Part shown: positions 32,884-41,720 of the stretch, one piece after another
Position numbering within the stretch: the stretch's first letter is position 1
Layout: the number at the start of each line of letters is the position of its first letter
Assembly: GCF_042680565.1 (NCBI RefSeq)
Contig: NZ_JBHUEJ010000015.1
Coordinates: forward strand, 124,001-188,000
Origin: Ottowia flava
GTDB taxonomy: Bacteria > Pseudomonadota > Gammaproteobacteria > Burkholderiales > Burkholderiaceae_C
Length of the DNA: 64,000 bases
Direction: 5' to 3'
Notes under the pieces: model-generated
The model's input: the letters and a program-made list of their open reading frames with translations, nothing else
Databases searched by the model: none
Told to the model about the DNA's origin: nothing
Position numbers and translations under genes: made by a program

Positions 32884-33816
32884 CTAACACGCGACCACGG
32901 CGGTGCTTGTCGCTTCGGTGCCTTGCCCGCGCAGTGTCGCGAGGGCGTGCAGTTCGGCTTCGGTCAGCGGCCAGAGCGCGTCGGCGCAGGCGCTTCGAAA
33001 CCAGCCCAGGTGACCGATGCGCGGCAAGCCCAACGCTTCCGGCACCACGCGCTGTACGGCTTGCGGCGCGCCGGTGTAGAGCGCCAGCAAGCCCTGCAGC
33101 GAGGCCTCCGACAGCATCTCGTCGTCGCTGACCAGAAAGGCGCTGATGGGAAAGCGCACGCGCGCGTAACTGGCGCGGGCCGCCGCGCCTTCCACGCCAA
33201 CGCTGTATTCGGGGTGCAGGCACCAACGCCGCCACTGCCACATGACGCCGCGCGGCAGGTCGCCGATCAGCCCCAGGCGCCTGCCCGGGAAGTAGCCCGC
33301 AAGCGCCGTGGTCACCGGCACGATGCCCCACCAGAACAGGGGCGACTGGCGCCGCTGGCGCGCCGGGTAGTGGCGCCAATAGCCGATGCCGGTGGCCACA
33401 GCGAGCAGGCCGTCCACCTGGTCCGGCTGCGCGAACAGGCCAGGCAGTTGCGCGCCCAGGCTGTGGCCCACCAGCAGCAGCGGCCCGTTGGGTGTGGTCG
33501 CGCGCGCGTGGGCGACCACGCTTTCAAAGTCCCGCGCCCAGTCGTGGAGCGTGGCGCGCGATTGGCGCAGGCTGGGACCAAGCGCGAGGGAAGCGCCCTG
33601 GCTGCGGTAGTCGAAGCTGAACACCCGCCAGCCGCGCGCCGCCAGCCAGCGCGCAAAGGGCGCGTAGTGGCTTTGCGGCACGCCCATCGCGCCGCCGATG
33701 ACGACGCAGCCGTGGGCGGGCCCTGTCGGCGGGTAGCTGCGCAGCGCGATGCGGGCGCCGTCCGGCGCGCTCAGCACCGCGTCGGAATCGGCCGCGGCAG
33801 GCGCCTGGGTCACCAC
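32884..33816 (-). CDS. Alpha/beta hydrolase
   Basis: 310-residue serine hydrolase. The nucleophile is S119 in GHSLG, the oxyanion region is VIGGAMGVPQ, and a likely catalytic histidine lies in RIGHLGWF. There is no signal peptide. It starts 10 bp after the thiolase stop and is followed by the thioesterase gene, so it belongs to the fatty-acid operon. It may release an acyl chain from an ester substrate, but the sequence does not settle this. Confidence 0.83.
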   Translation of the reverse strand: MVTQAPAAADSDAVLSAPDGARIALRSYPPTGPAHGCVVIGGAMGVPQSHYAPFARWLAARGWRVFSFDYRSQGASLALGPSLRQSRATLHDWARDFESVVAHARATTPNGPLLLVGHSLGAQLPGLFAQPDQVDGLLAVATGIGYWRHYPARQRRQSPLFWWGIVPVTTALAGYFPGRRLGLIGDLPRGVMWQWRRWCLHPEYSVGVEGAAARASYARVRFPISAFLVSDDEMLSEASLQGLLALYTGAPQAVQRVVPEALGLPRIGHLGWFRSACADALWPLTEAELHALATLRGQGTEATSTAVVAC

Positions 33817-33826
33817 GCCGCCGTGC

Positions 33827-35032
33827 TCAGACGCGCTCGAAGATGCCGGCGGCGCCCTGCCCCATGCCGACGCACATGGTCACCATGCCGTACTTCAGCT
33901 GGTGGCGGCGCACCGCGTGCACCACGGTGGCCGAGCGGATGGCGCCGGTGGCGCCCAGCGGGTGGCCCAGCGCAATGGCACCGCCCATGGGGTTGACCTT
34001 GGCGGGGTCGAGCTTCAGCGTGTTGATGACGGCCAGCGACTGCGCGGCAAAGGCTTCGTTCAGCTCAATCCAGTCGATCTGCTCTTGCGTGAGGCCACCG
34101 GCCTTCAGCGCCGCCGGGATCGCCTCGATCGGGCCAATGCCCATGATGTGCGGCGGCACGCCGCGGCTGGCGTAGCTGACAAAGCGCGCCAGCGGCGTCA
34201 GGCCGAAACGCTTGACCGCAGATTCGCTGGCCAGGATCAGCGCACCGGCGCCGTCGCTGGTCTGCGAGCTGTTGCCCGCCGTCACGCTGCCGCGCGCGGC
34301 GAACACGGTGCGCAGCTTGGCCAGGCCTTCCAGCGTGGTGTCGCGGCGCGGGCCTTCGTCGATGTCAACCACGCGCTCGGTCTGAGTGACCTCGGCGGAC
34401 TTTAGGTTGACGCTGCGCTCGGTCACAGTGACGGGCGTGATCTCGTCCTTGAATTCGCCCGCGGCGATGGCCTTCATGGCGCGCTGGTGCGATTCCAGCG
34501 CGAAGGCGTCCTGCGCCGCGCGGCTGACGTGCCACTGCTGCGCCACCTTCTCGGCCGTCAGGCCCATGCCGTAGGCGATGCCGTAGTCGTCCACGTTGTC
34601 GGTGTTGCCGAAGATGGCGGGCGACAGGCTGGGGTTGTTGCCCATCATGGGAACCATGCTCATGCTTTCCACGCCAGCGGCCACCATCACTTCGGACTCG
34701 CCCACGCGGATGCGGTCCGCCGCCATAGCCACGGCCGACAGGCCGGAGGCGCAGAAGCGGTTGACGGTGATGCCGCCCACGCTCTTGGGCAGGCCGGCCA
34801 GCACGGCGCCGATGCGCGCCACGTTCAGGCCTTGCTGCGCCTCAGGGATGGCGCAGCCGCAAATCACGTCCTCAATGGCTGCCGGGTCCAGCCCCGGCGC
34901 CTGTGCGAGCACCGCGCGCAGCGTGTGCGCGAGCAGATCGTCCGGACGGGTGTTGCGGAAATAGCCTTTGTGCGAACGCCCGATGGGCGTGCGGGTGGCA
35001 GCGACGATGTAGGCGTCTTGAACTTGTTTCAT
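33827..35032 (-). CDS. Acetyl-CoA C-acyltransferase (3-ketoacyl-CoA thiolase)
   Basis: Last step of beta-oxidation: thiolytic release of acetyl-CoA. 401 residues with acyl-carrying C94 in NRFCASG, the GHPLG histidine motif and the C-terminal CVGMGQG cysteine. ATG 35032 begins MKQVQDAYIVAATRTPIG. The longer frame to 35062 has no support. It follows the multifunctional beta-oxidation gene in the operon, with the R3 repeat between. FadA-type function is likely. Confidence 0.93.
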   Translation of the reverse strand: MKQVQDAYIVAATRTPIGRSHKGYFRNTRPDDLLAHTLRAVLAQAPGLDPAAIEDVICGCAIPEAQQGLNVARIGAVLAGLPKSVGGITVNRFCASGLSAVAMAADRIRVGESEVMVAAGVESMSMVPMMGNNPSLSPAIFGNTDNVDDYGIAYGMGLTAEKVAQQWHVSRAAQDAFALESHQRAMKAIAAGEFKDEITPVTVTERSVNLKSAEVTQTERVVDIDEGPRRDTTLEGLAKLRTVFAARGSVTAGNSSQTSDGAGALILASESAVKRFGLTPLARFVSYASRGVPPHIMGIGPIEAIPAALKAGGLTQEQIDWIELNEAFAAQSLAVINTLKLDPAKVNPMGGAIALGHPLGATGAIRSATVVHAVRRHQLKYGMVTMCVGMGQGAAGIFERV

Positions 35033-35094
35033 GGTCGAACTCTTTCTCGGTTGGCCCGCCACCTAGGCAGGGCATGCCATGGGCGCCACGCTGG

Positions 35095-35188
35095 CCAGCG
35101 AACGCCGTGCACGGACCTGCGCCGGGCACTGGCGTTGTCCCCCTTCCCAACAGAGAGGGAGGAAGGCGCGAAGCGACTCAGGGGGGTG
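35095..35188 (-). repeat. GC-rich hairpin repeat R3 (between beta-oxidation and thiolase genes)
   Basis: Minus strand begins CACCCCCCTGAGTCGC, as in R1. The hairpin is ACGCC, bulged A, GTGCCCGG, loop CGCAGGT, CCGTGCAC, GGCGT, with a single mismatch. Orientation again follows transcription of the operon. Confidence 0.8.
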
Positions 35189-35192
35189 CATC

Positions 35193-37592
35193 TCAATTCC
35201 GGACCGGCTTGCCGGTGGACAGCATGCCCATCATGCGTTCTTGCGTCTTGGGATTGGCCAGCAGCGAGGTGAAGGCCTGGCGCTCCAGCGCCAGCAGGTA
35301 GTCTTCGTCCACCAGCGTGCCGGGATCGACATCGCCGCCGGTCACCACGCCGGCGATCAGGCTGGCGATGTGGAAGTCGTGCTGGCTGATGAAGCCGCCG
35401 TCGCGCATGTTGACCAGCTGGCCCTGGATGGTCGCCTTGCCGTCGCGGCCGGCCACACGGAACTGGCGCTTCATAGGCGGACGATACCCGGCCGCGTGCA
35501 TGGCCTTGGCTTCGGCAATGGCGACGAACAGCAGCTCGTCCTTGTTGGGCACGACGACGTCGCTCCACAGCAGGTAGCCGAGTTGGCGCGACTCCAGCGC
35601 ACTGGTGCCGACCTTAGCCATGGCCGCGGCGGTGAAGCCTTCGGTCAGGAAATGCAACAAGTCCTTGTCGGTGCTGGTGGCGGCGTTTTCAGCCGCACGG
35701 CGGGCGATGTAGGTCAGGCCGCCGGCGCCGGGCACCAGGCCCACGCCGACTTCAACCAGGCCCATGTAGCTTTCCATGATGGCGACGCGGCGTGCACTGT
35801 AGATGGACAGCTCGGTGCCGCCGCCCAGCGCCATGCCACGGATTGCAGCCACCACCGGCACCTGCGCGTAGCGCATGCGCATCATGCCGTCCTGCAACTC
35901 TTTCTCGAGCGAGTCGACGAAGCTCGATCCGCCGGCGACGAAGCCCTGCAGCATGGTCTCCAGGTCGGCGCCGACGCTGAACGGATCGTCCCCCGGCCAG
36001 ATCACCAGGCCCTTGTAGTCCGCCTCGGCCAGCTCGATCGCCTGCATCAGGCCTTCGCCAGCGGCCGGGCTGATGATGTGCATCTTGGTTTTGAGCGTGG
36101 CGATGACGACCTCATCGTCCAGCGTCCAGATGCGAATGGCATCGGTCTCCGCCAGGGTCTTGCCCGCAGTCTGGAAGCGCGGCCCGCCTTCGCCCAGCAG
36201 CAGCTCGGGGAACAGCTGGCGCTGGTAGACCGGCAGCTGGCGGCGCGGCTCGAAAGTGGCCGTGGCGGGGTTCCACGAACCCTGTTCGGTGTGCACGCCA
36301 CCGGCATCGGCCACCGGGCCCTTGAACACCCAGTCCGGCAGCGGCGCCTTGCTGAGCGCCTTGCCGGCGTCGATGTCCTCCTGGACCATCTTGGCCACGT
36401 CCAGCCAGCCGGCTTCCTGCCACAGCTCGAACGGGCCCTGCTTCATGCCAAAGCCCCAGCGCATGGCCTGGTCGACGTCGCGCGCGGTCTCGGCGATGTC
36501 CTGCAGGTGCACGGCAGCGTAGTGGAAGCCGTCGCGCAGGATCGCCCACAGGAACTGGCCCTGCGGCCCTTCGGCGTTGCGCAGCAGCTTCAGACGATCA
36601 CCCGCCTTTTTCTTGAGCATGCGGCCGTAGACTTCGTCGGCCTTGGCGCCCGCCGGCACGTATTCGTCCTTTTCGAGGTCGTAGCGCAGGATGTCGCGAC
36701 CGACCTTCTTGTAGAAACCCGCACCCGTCTTCTGGCCCAGACTCTTCATGTCCAGCAGCTTGGCCAGCACCGACGGGGTGGCGAAGCTGTCGTAGAACGG
36801 ATCGGTCTCGGCCGTCAGGTTGTCCTGCAGCGTCTTGATGACGTGGGCCATGGTGTCCAGGCCCACCACGTCGGCGGTGCGGAACGTGCCGCTGGACGCG
36901 CGACCCAGGCGCTTGCCCGTCAGGTCGTCCACCACATCCACGTTCAGGCCGAACTTCTCCGCCTCTTTCATGGTCGCCAGCAGGCCGGCGATGCCGATGC
37001 GGTTGGCGACGAAGTTGGGCGTGTCCTTGGCGCGCACCACGCCCTTGCCCAGCGCAGTGGTGACAAAGCTTTCCAGCTTGTCGAGCACCTCGGGCTGCGT
37101 GGTGGGCGTGGGGATCAGCTCCACCAGGTACATGTAGCGCGGCGGGTTGAAGAAGTGAATGCCGCAGAAGCGCGGGCGCAGCGCTTCGGGCAGCGCCTCG
37201 CTCAGCTTCGTGATCGACAGGCCCGAGGTGTTGCTGGCCAGCAGCGCGGTCTTGCTCACGAAGGGCGCGATCTTGTGGTACAGGTCGCTCTTCCAGTCCA
37301 TGCGCTCGGCAATGGCCTCGATGATCAGATCGCATCCCTTGAGCTTCTTCAGGTCGTCGTCGTAGTTGGCGACCTCGATCAGCTCGGCATCGCTGGCCAC
37401 GGCCAGGGGCGCGGGCTTGAGTTTTTTGAGGTTGTCGATCGCGCGCGTGACGATGCCATTCTTGTCGCCTTCCTTTGCAGGAAGATCGAACAAGATCACC
37501 GGCACCTTGCAGTTGACGAGGTGGGCGGCGATCTGCGCCCCCATCACCCCGGCGCCGAGGACGGCGACTTTCTTCACGTTGAACTGGGACAT
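35193..37592 (-). CDS. 3-hydroxyacyl-CoA dehydrogenase/enoyl-CoA hydratase bifunctional protein
   Basis: 799-residue beta-oxidation enzyme with the dehydrogenase part first and the hydratase part last, the reverse of E. coli FadB and like Bacillus FadN. NAD-binding VAVLGAGVMGAQIA is at about 10-23, HCDH domains span about 10-330, and the crotonase region about 505-720 has AAIRGMALGGGTELSIY and GLVPGAGG. ATG 37592 has AAGGA 9 nt upstream. It would convert enoyl-CoA to 3-ketoacyl-CoA, feeding the thiolase downstream. Confidence 0.94.
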   Translation of the reverse strand: MSQFNVKKVAVLGAGVMGAQIAAHLVNCKVPVILFDLPAKEGDKNGIVTRAIDNLKKLKPAPLAVASDAELIEVANYDDDLKKLKGCDLIIEAIAERMDWKSDLYHKIAPFVSKTALLASNTSGLSITKLSEALPEALRPRFCGIHFFNPPRYMYLVELIPTPTTQPEVLDKLESFVTTALGKGVVRAKDTPNFVANRIGIAGLLATMKEAEKFGLNVDVVDDLTGKRLGRASSGTFRTADVVGLDTMAHVIKTLQDNLTAETDPFYDSFATPSVLAKLLDMKSLGQKTGAGFYKKVGRDILRYDLEKDEYVPAGAKADEVYGRMLKKKAGDRLKLLRNAEGPQGQFLWAILRDGFHYAAVHLQDIAETARDVDQAMRWGFGMKQGPFELWQEAGWLDVAKMVQEDIDAGKALSKAPLPDWVFKGPVADAGGVHTEQGSWNPATATFEPRRQLPVYQRQLFPELLLGEGGPRFQTAGKTLAETDAIRIWTLDDEVVIATLKTKMHIISPAAGEGLMQAIELAEADYKGLVIWPGDDPFSVGADLETMLQGFVAGGSSFVDSLEKELQDGMMRMRYAQVPVVAAIRGMALGGGTELSIYSARRVAIMESYMGLVEVGVGLVPGAGGLTYIARRAAENAATSTDKDLLHFLTEGFTAAAMAKVGTSALESRQLGYLLWSDVVVPNKDELLFVAIAEAKAMHAAGYRPPMKRQFRVAGRDGKATIQGQLVNMRDGGFISQHDFHIASLIAGVVTGGDVDPGTLVDEDYLLALERQAFTSLLANPKTQERMMGMLSTGKPVRN

Positions 37593-37655
37593 GTCATCCA
37601 TTCCTTGGATCTTGGTCGCGCCGCGCTGCGCCACAAGGGCGCGCGGCGCGGCGAT

Positions 37656-38117
37656 TTACTTCACCCGTTGCCAGGTCTGCGTGCGCCAGAAGGGGCCGAT
37701 GGAGCCGCGCACTTCCAGCTTCTGGCCGCCGTCGGTGGGTGTCAGGCGCAGCGCGTAGTCCTTGCCCTTTTCGGGGTCGAGGATGCGGCCACCTTCCCAC
37801 ACGTCCTTGCCTTCGGCCTTCTTGGCGCCGCGGATGATTTCCAGGCCGACCATCGGCTTGTCCTTGCGGTCGCCGCTGCACTGATCGCACACCGATTTGG
37901 GGTCGGCGCCCGGGCGCAGCAGTTGCTCGATGTGGCCGGTGAGCACGCCGCCATGGTCCGCGACGACGATCTGCGCCTTGGGCTGCTTGGTGTCGTCGTC
38001 AACGCTGCGCCAGGTGCCCACGGGCGTCATCTGGGCGTTCGCCAAGCCTGCGGCAAACACTATCAAAGCAATAGCGGCTCGCGCAGATGGCTGTAGGGCC
38101 GAAAGCCTATTCTTCAT
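37656..38117 (-). CDS. DUF2147 family secreted protein with repeat-derived signal peptide
   Basis: 153 residues. Signal peptide at about 1-29, ending GLANAQ. The DUF2147 domain follows (GTWRSVDDDTKQPKAQIVV onward) with a CDQC pair near residues 77-80. The family is periplasmic, of unknown function, and recurs beside fatty-acid genes. The first roughly 20 codons coincide with a copy of the dispersed element (38053-38113), so the export signal seems to be built from a repeat. It sits between the acyl-CoA dehydrogenase and the bifunctional enzyme. Confidence 0.85.
   Translation of the reverse strand: MKNRLSALQPSARAAIALIVFAAGLANAQMTPVGTWRSVDDDTKQPKAQIVVADHGGVLTGHIEQLLRPGADPKSVCDQCSGDRKDKPMVGLEIIRGAKKAEGKDVWEGGRILDPEKGKDYALRLTPTDGGQKLEVRGSIGPFWRTQTWQRVK
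38053..38113 (-). repeat. Dispersed element copy forming the DUF2147 signal-peptide codons
   Basis: Minus strand: AATAGGC, CGGCCCTACA, TCTGCGC, CGCTAT, TTGATAG, in register with the copy at 24585-24650. It begins 5 nt inside the ATG. Confidence 0.75.
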
Positions 38118-38157
38118 GAAATCACCCCTAGGAAGGCTGTTGGGCCATCTGCGTGGC

Positions 38158-39954
38158 TCAGGCCAGCGCAGCGTCTGTGTCGAGCAGGTTGGCCACGCCA
38201 GAGCGCGCGGTGCGCATCAGGCTAGCGGTCTCGGGGAACAGGCGCGCGAAGTAGAAGCGCGCGGTCTGCAACTTCGCCTGGTAGAACGGGTCGGTATTGC
38301 CTTCGGCGATGGCCTTCAACGCCACGCTCGCCATGCGCGCGAAGAAGTAGCCGAACACGAGGTGACCGGCCACGCGCAGGTAGTCGACGCTGGCGCCGCC
38401 CACTTCGTCGGGGTTGACGAAGCCCTTGAAGCCGATTTCGGTGGTGAACTTGGTCATCTGGTCCGCCAGGTAGGCCAGCGGGTTGATGAATTCGGCCATC
38501 TTCTCGTTCACGCCTTCGGCGGCGATCAGCGTCTCGATCTGCTTGCCGAACTTGCGCAGCGTGGCGCCCTGGTTGGCCAGCACCTTGCGGCCCAGCAGGT
38601 CCAGCGACTGCACGGTGTTCGTGCCTTCATAGATCATGTTGATGCGGGCGTCGCGCACGAACTGCTCCATGCCCGTTTCGTGGATGTAGCCGTGACCGCC
38701 GAACACCTGCATGGCGTGGTTGGTGGCGGCAAAGCCGTTGTCGGTCAGGAAGGCCTTCACGATGGGCGTGAGCAGCGCGACGATGTCGTCGGCATCCTTG
38801 CGCACCTTCTCGTCGGGGTGGTAGAGCGACTTGTCGAGCATCATGGCGCAGTAGATGCTCATGGCGCGGCCGCCTTCGGCGTAGGCCTTGGCCGTCAGCA
38901 GCATCTTGCGCACGTCGGGGTGCACGATGATCGGGTCGGCCGGCTGGTCCTTGGCCTTGGGGCCGGACAGGCTGCGCATCTGCAGGCGCTCCTTGGCGTA
39001 GACCAGGGCGTTCTGGTAGGCCACTTCGGTCAGGCCGAGCGACTGGTTGCCCACGCCCAGGCGCGCAGCGTTCATCATCACGAACATGGCCTGCAGGCCC
39101 TTGTTGGGCTCGCCGACCAGGGTGCCAACGGCGCCGTCCAGCGCAATCTGCGCCGTGGCGTTACCGTGGATGCCCATCTTGTGCTCCAGCCCCGTGCAGA
39201 ACACCGGGTTGCGCGCACCCAGGCTGCCGTCGTCGGCGACCATGAACTTGGGCACCAGGAACAGGCTGATGCCCTTGCTGCCCTTGGGGGCGTCCGGCAG
39301 GCGGGCCAGTACGAGGTGCAGGATGTTGCTGGTGAAGTCGTGCTCGCCGGCGCTGATGAAGATCTTGTTGCCGGTGATCTTGTAGGTGCCGTCGGCCTGC
39401 GGTTCGGCCTTGGTGCGCAGCATGCCCAGGTCGGTGCCGCAGTGCGGCTCGGTCAGGCACATGGTGCCGGTCCACTCGCCGCTGGTCAGCTTGGGCAGGT
39501 ACTTTTTCTTCTGCTCGTCAGTGCCATGCGCGTGCAGGGCCTCGTACGCGCCGTGCGACAGGCCGGGGTACATGGTCCAGGCCTGGTTGGCGCCATTCAG
39601 CATTTCGTAGAAACACTGGTTGGTGACGAAGGGCAGGCCCTGGCCGCCGTACTCGGAGTCGCACGACAGCGCGGCCCAGCCGCCTTCGACGTACTGCGCG
39701 TACGCCTCCTTGAAGCCTTGGGGGGTGGTGACCTCGTGTGTGGTCTTGTCCAGCGTGCAGCCTTGCGAATCGCCGATCAGGTTGAGCGGCTGCGTCACCT
39801 CGGAGGCGAACTTGCCGCCCTCTTCCAGCACGGCGTTGAGCGTGTCGGCGTCCAGGTCGCCGTAGCGCGGAATGGTCTTGAGTTCGTCGACCACGTTCAG
39901 CACTTCGTGCATCACGAACTGCATGTCGCGCAGAGGGGGGGTGTAGCTGGGCAT
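38158..39954 (-). CDS. Acyl-CoA dehydrogenase, long form with C-terminal extension
   Basis: FAD enzyme making the first beta-oxidation double bond. 598 residues, longer than simple acyl-CoA dehydrogenases. The core (about 80-460) contains GTMCLTEPHCGTDLG and the catalytic glutamate in NMIYEGTNTVQSLDLLG. The C-terminal domain (about 470-595) matches the AcdB/FadE-like long forms. It is the first enzyme gene of the operon, 41 bp after a TetR gene, and electrons would pass to ETF encoded elsewhere. Confidence 0.94.
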   Translation of the reverse strand: MPSYTPPLRDMQFVMHEVLNVVDELKTIPRYGDLDADTLNAVLEEGGKFASEVTQPLNLIGDSQGCTLDKTTHEVTTPQGFKEAYAQYVEGGWAALSCDSEYGGQGLPFVTNQCFYEMLNGANQAWTMYPGLSHGAYEALHAHGTDEQKKKYLPKLTSGEWTGTMCLTEPHCGTDLGMLRTKAEPQADGTYKITGNKIFISAGEHDFTSNILHLVLARLPDAPKGSKGISLFLVPKFMVADDGSLGARNPVFCTGLEHKMGIHGNATAQIALDGAVGTLVGEPNKGLQAMFVMMNAARLGVGNQSLGLTEVAYQNALVYAKERLQMRSLSGPKAKDQPADPIIVHPDVRKMLLTAKAYAEGGRAMSIYCAMMLDKSLYHPDEKVRKDADDIVALLTPIVKAFLTDNGFAATNHAMQVFGGHGYIHETGMEQFVRDARINMIYEGTNTVQSLDLLGRKVLANQGATLRKFGKQIETLIAAEGVNEKMAEFINPLAYLADQMTKFTTEIGFKGFVNPDEVGGASVDYLRVAGHLVFGYFFARMASVALKAIAEGNTDPFYQAKLQTARFYFARLFPETASLMRTARSGVANLLDTDAALA

Positions 39955-39995
39955 GGAAAAAGCTCCTGTGGTGTATTCGGGAAGCGGTGAATCGG

Positions 39996-40643
39996 TTAGG
40001 CGCCGTAGCGCGCCAGGATGTTGTCGAAGCCGCGCAGCGCGCGCGCCATGGAACCGGGGCGCTGCAGAAAGCGGGCGTCGTAGTGCAGCGCCAGGATCAG
40101 GGCGTGGATTTCAAAGGTGATCTGCCGTTCGTCGGCGTCGGGGACCAGGTGGCCTTCATCGCGGGCTTGTGCGACGGCGCGCTCCATGGCCTCTTGCCAG
40201 GCGGTGACGGCCTCAATCAGCGCGTCGCGCACGGGGCCGGGGCGGTCGTCGAATTCGACCGCGCCGCTGATGAAGATGCAGCCGGAATCGAGTTCGGCGC
40301 TGGTGTAGCGCATCCAGTGTTCGAACAGCGCGCGCACCCGCGGCAGGCCGCGCGGCAGCGCCAGGGCGGTGTGAAAAACTTCGGCCTCGAAGCGCGCGTA
40401 GTATTCGCGCACCACCGAGATCTGCAGCTCGTCGCGCGAGCCGAAGTGGGCGAACACGCCCGACTTGCTCATCTCCATCACCTCGGCCAGCGCGCCAATG
40501 GACAGGCCTTCCAGGCCAACCTGCGCCGCTATGCGCAAGGCGGCGTCGACGATGGCGGCCTTGGTCTGCTGGCCTTTGGCCAACGCACGGTCGGCCGGCG
40601 CAGGCCGCGCACGGCGTGTCGGGGAGGCTAAGCGTTGGGGCAT
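39996..40643 (-). CDS. TetR/AcrR family regulator of the fatty-acid operon
   Basis: 215 residues with an N-terminal TetR HTH (about 25-75: GLEGLSIGALAEVMEMSKSG) and an all-helical ligand domain. It is first in the leftward beta-oxidation run. A short inverted repeat overlaps its upstream region (40657-40668), consistent with autoregulation and control of the whole operon, probably released by an acyl-CoA. The effector is inference. Confidence 0.9.
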   Translation of the reverse strand: MPQRLASPTRRARPAPADRALAKGQQTKAAIVDAALRIAAQVGLEGLSIGALAEVMEMSKSGVFAHFGSRDELQISVVREYYARFEAEVFHTALALPRGLPRVRALFEHWMRYTSAELDSGCIFISGAVEFDDRPGPVRDALIEAVTAWQEAMERAVAQARDEGHLVPDADERQITFEIHALILALHYDARFLQRPGSMARALRGFDNILARYGA

Positions 40644-40656
40644 GGCTCAATAAAAC

Positions 40657-40668
40657 GAACGGTCGTTC
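40657..40668. promoter_or_regulatory. Candidate TetR operator upstream of the fatty-acid operon
   Basis: GAACG, GT, CGTTC inverted repeat, 14 bp before the TetR start codon and flanked by AT-rich DNA. This spacing and style are common for TetR operators. Confidence 0.5.
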
Positions 40669-40753
40669 TATTTTGCGTCGAAGCGGAGCATTCGCCAAGC
40701 GATTCACCCCAGCCCCTCTTAGGTATTTACCCTAGGATCAGGGCCGCCCTGCC

Positions 40754-41623
40754 CTATTTCAGACGGAACGCCACCACATCCTGATGCTGTTCGCCCAGGC
40801 CGTCAATGCCCAGCGCCATGCGATCGCCGCGTTTCAGGTAGCGCGGCGCGGGTTGGCCGGCCGCGTCGCGCCAGCCCATGCCGACGCCCGGTGGCGTGCC
40901 AGTGGTCAGCACATCGCCCGGTTCCAGCGTCATGAAGCGGCTGACGTAGCTGATCAGCTTGGCGACGTTGAACACCATCGTGCGGGTGTTGCCTGTCTGC
41001 ATGCGCTCGCCATTCAGATCCAGCCACAGGCCCAGCCGCTGCGGGTTGGGCACTTCGTCCCGCGTGACCAACCACGGGCCGATTGGGCCGAAGGTGTCGC
41101 AGCCCTTGCCCTTGTCCCAGGTGCCGCCGCGCTCGGTCTGGAATTCGCGCTCGCTCACATCGTTGACGACGCAATAGCCAGCAACATGGTCCAGCGCGTC
41201 CTTTTGCGCAACGTACCGCGCCGTGCGGCCGATGACCACGCCCAGTTCGACCTCCCAGTCGCCTTTTTTCGAGCCCTTGGGCAGCATCACCGGGTCGTTC
41301 GACCCCTGGATGCATGAGACGGCCTTGGCGAAGATCACCGGCTCTGCCGGCACGGGCAAGCCCGCCTCAGCCGCGTGGTCGGCGTAGTTCAGGCCTATGG
41401 CGATGAACTTGCCCACCTGCGCCACTGGACAACCCAGGCGCGGGCGGCCACGCACGGCAGGCAACTGCGCCAGGTTGAGCCTGCGCAAGCGCGCCAAGGC
41501 CACGTCGCCCAATTGGGCCGGACCGATCTCGGGGATGACGGCCGAGAGGTCGCGCAACACCCCATCGGCGTCCAGCACACCGGGCTTTTCCTTGCCCATC
41601 GGGCCATAGCGAAGCAGTTTCAT
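40754..41623 (-). CDS. Fumarylacetoacetate hydrolase family protein
   Basis: 289-residue FAH-fold enzyme acting on 2,4-dioxo or similar acids. The predicted metal ligands E124, E126 (DWEVELG) and D155 (VVNDVSERE) are present. Sequence resembles ureidoglycolate lyase or 2,4-diketo-3-deoxy-sugar-acid hydrolases, but the substrate cannot be fixed. It is monocistronic by appearance, leftward, between the TetR gene and slmA. A repeat copy lies upstream. Confidence 0.88.
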   Translation of the reverse strand: MKLLRYGPMGKEKPGVLDADGVLRDLSAVIPEIGPAQLGDVALARLRRLNLAQLPAVRGRPRLGCPVAQVGKFIAIGLNYADHAAEAGLPVPAEPVIFAKAVSCIQGSNDPVMLPKGSKKGDWEVELGVVIGRTARYVAQKDALDHVAGYCVVNDVSEREFQTERGGTWDKGKGCDTFGPIGPWLVTRDEVPNPQRLGLWLDLNGERMQTGNTRTMVFNVAKLISYVSRFMTLEPGDVLTTGTPPGVGMGWRDAAGQPAPRYLKRGDRMALGIDGLGEQHQDVVAFRLK

Positions 41624-41670
41624 CAGGGAGTCCTATCAAGTACCCCCCGAATCTACATGCTAAGCTGAAT

Positions 41671-41720
41671 GCAGCTCTGGCCCTAGTCGGATCGGCACAA
41701 GCAGCTCCTGGTTTCAGAGC
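41671..41720 (+). repeat. Dispersed element, diverged copy upstream of the FAH gene
   Basis: CTGGCCCTAGTCGGATC, GGCACAAGCAGCTCC, TTTCAGAGC. Core and GGCCCTA block are recognisable. Its right end touches the slmA 3' end. Confidence 0.6.

Noticed and set aside
35079..38096. 1005-codon open frame on the plus strand opposite the beta-oxidation genes
   Set aside because: It lies antisense to well-conserved enzymes. High GC at third positions keeps antisense frames open. No family resemblance and no ribosome site.
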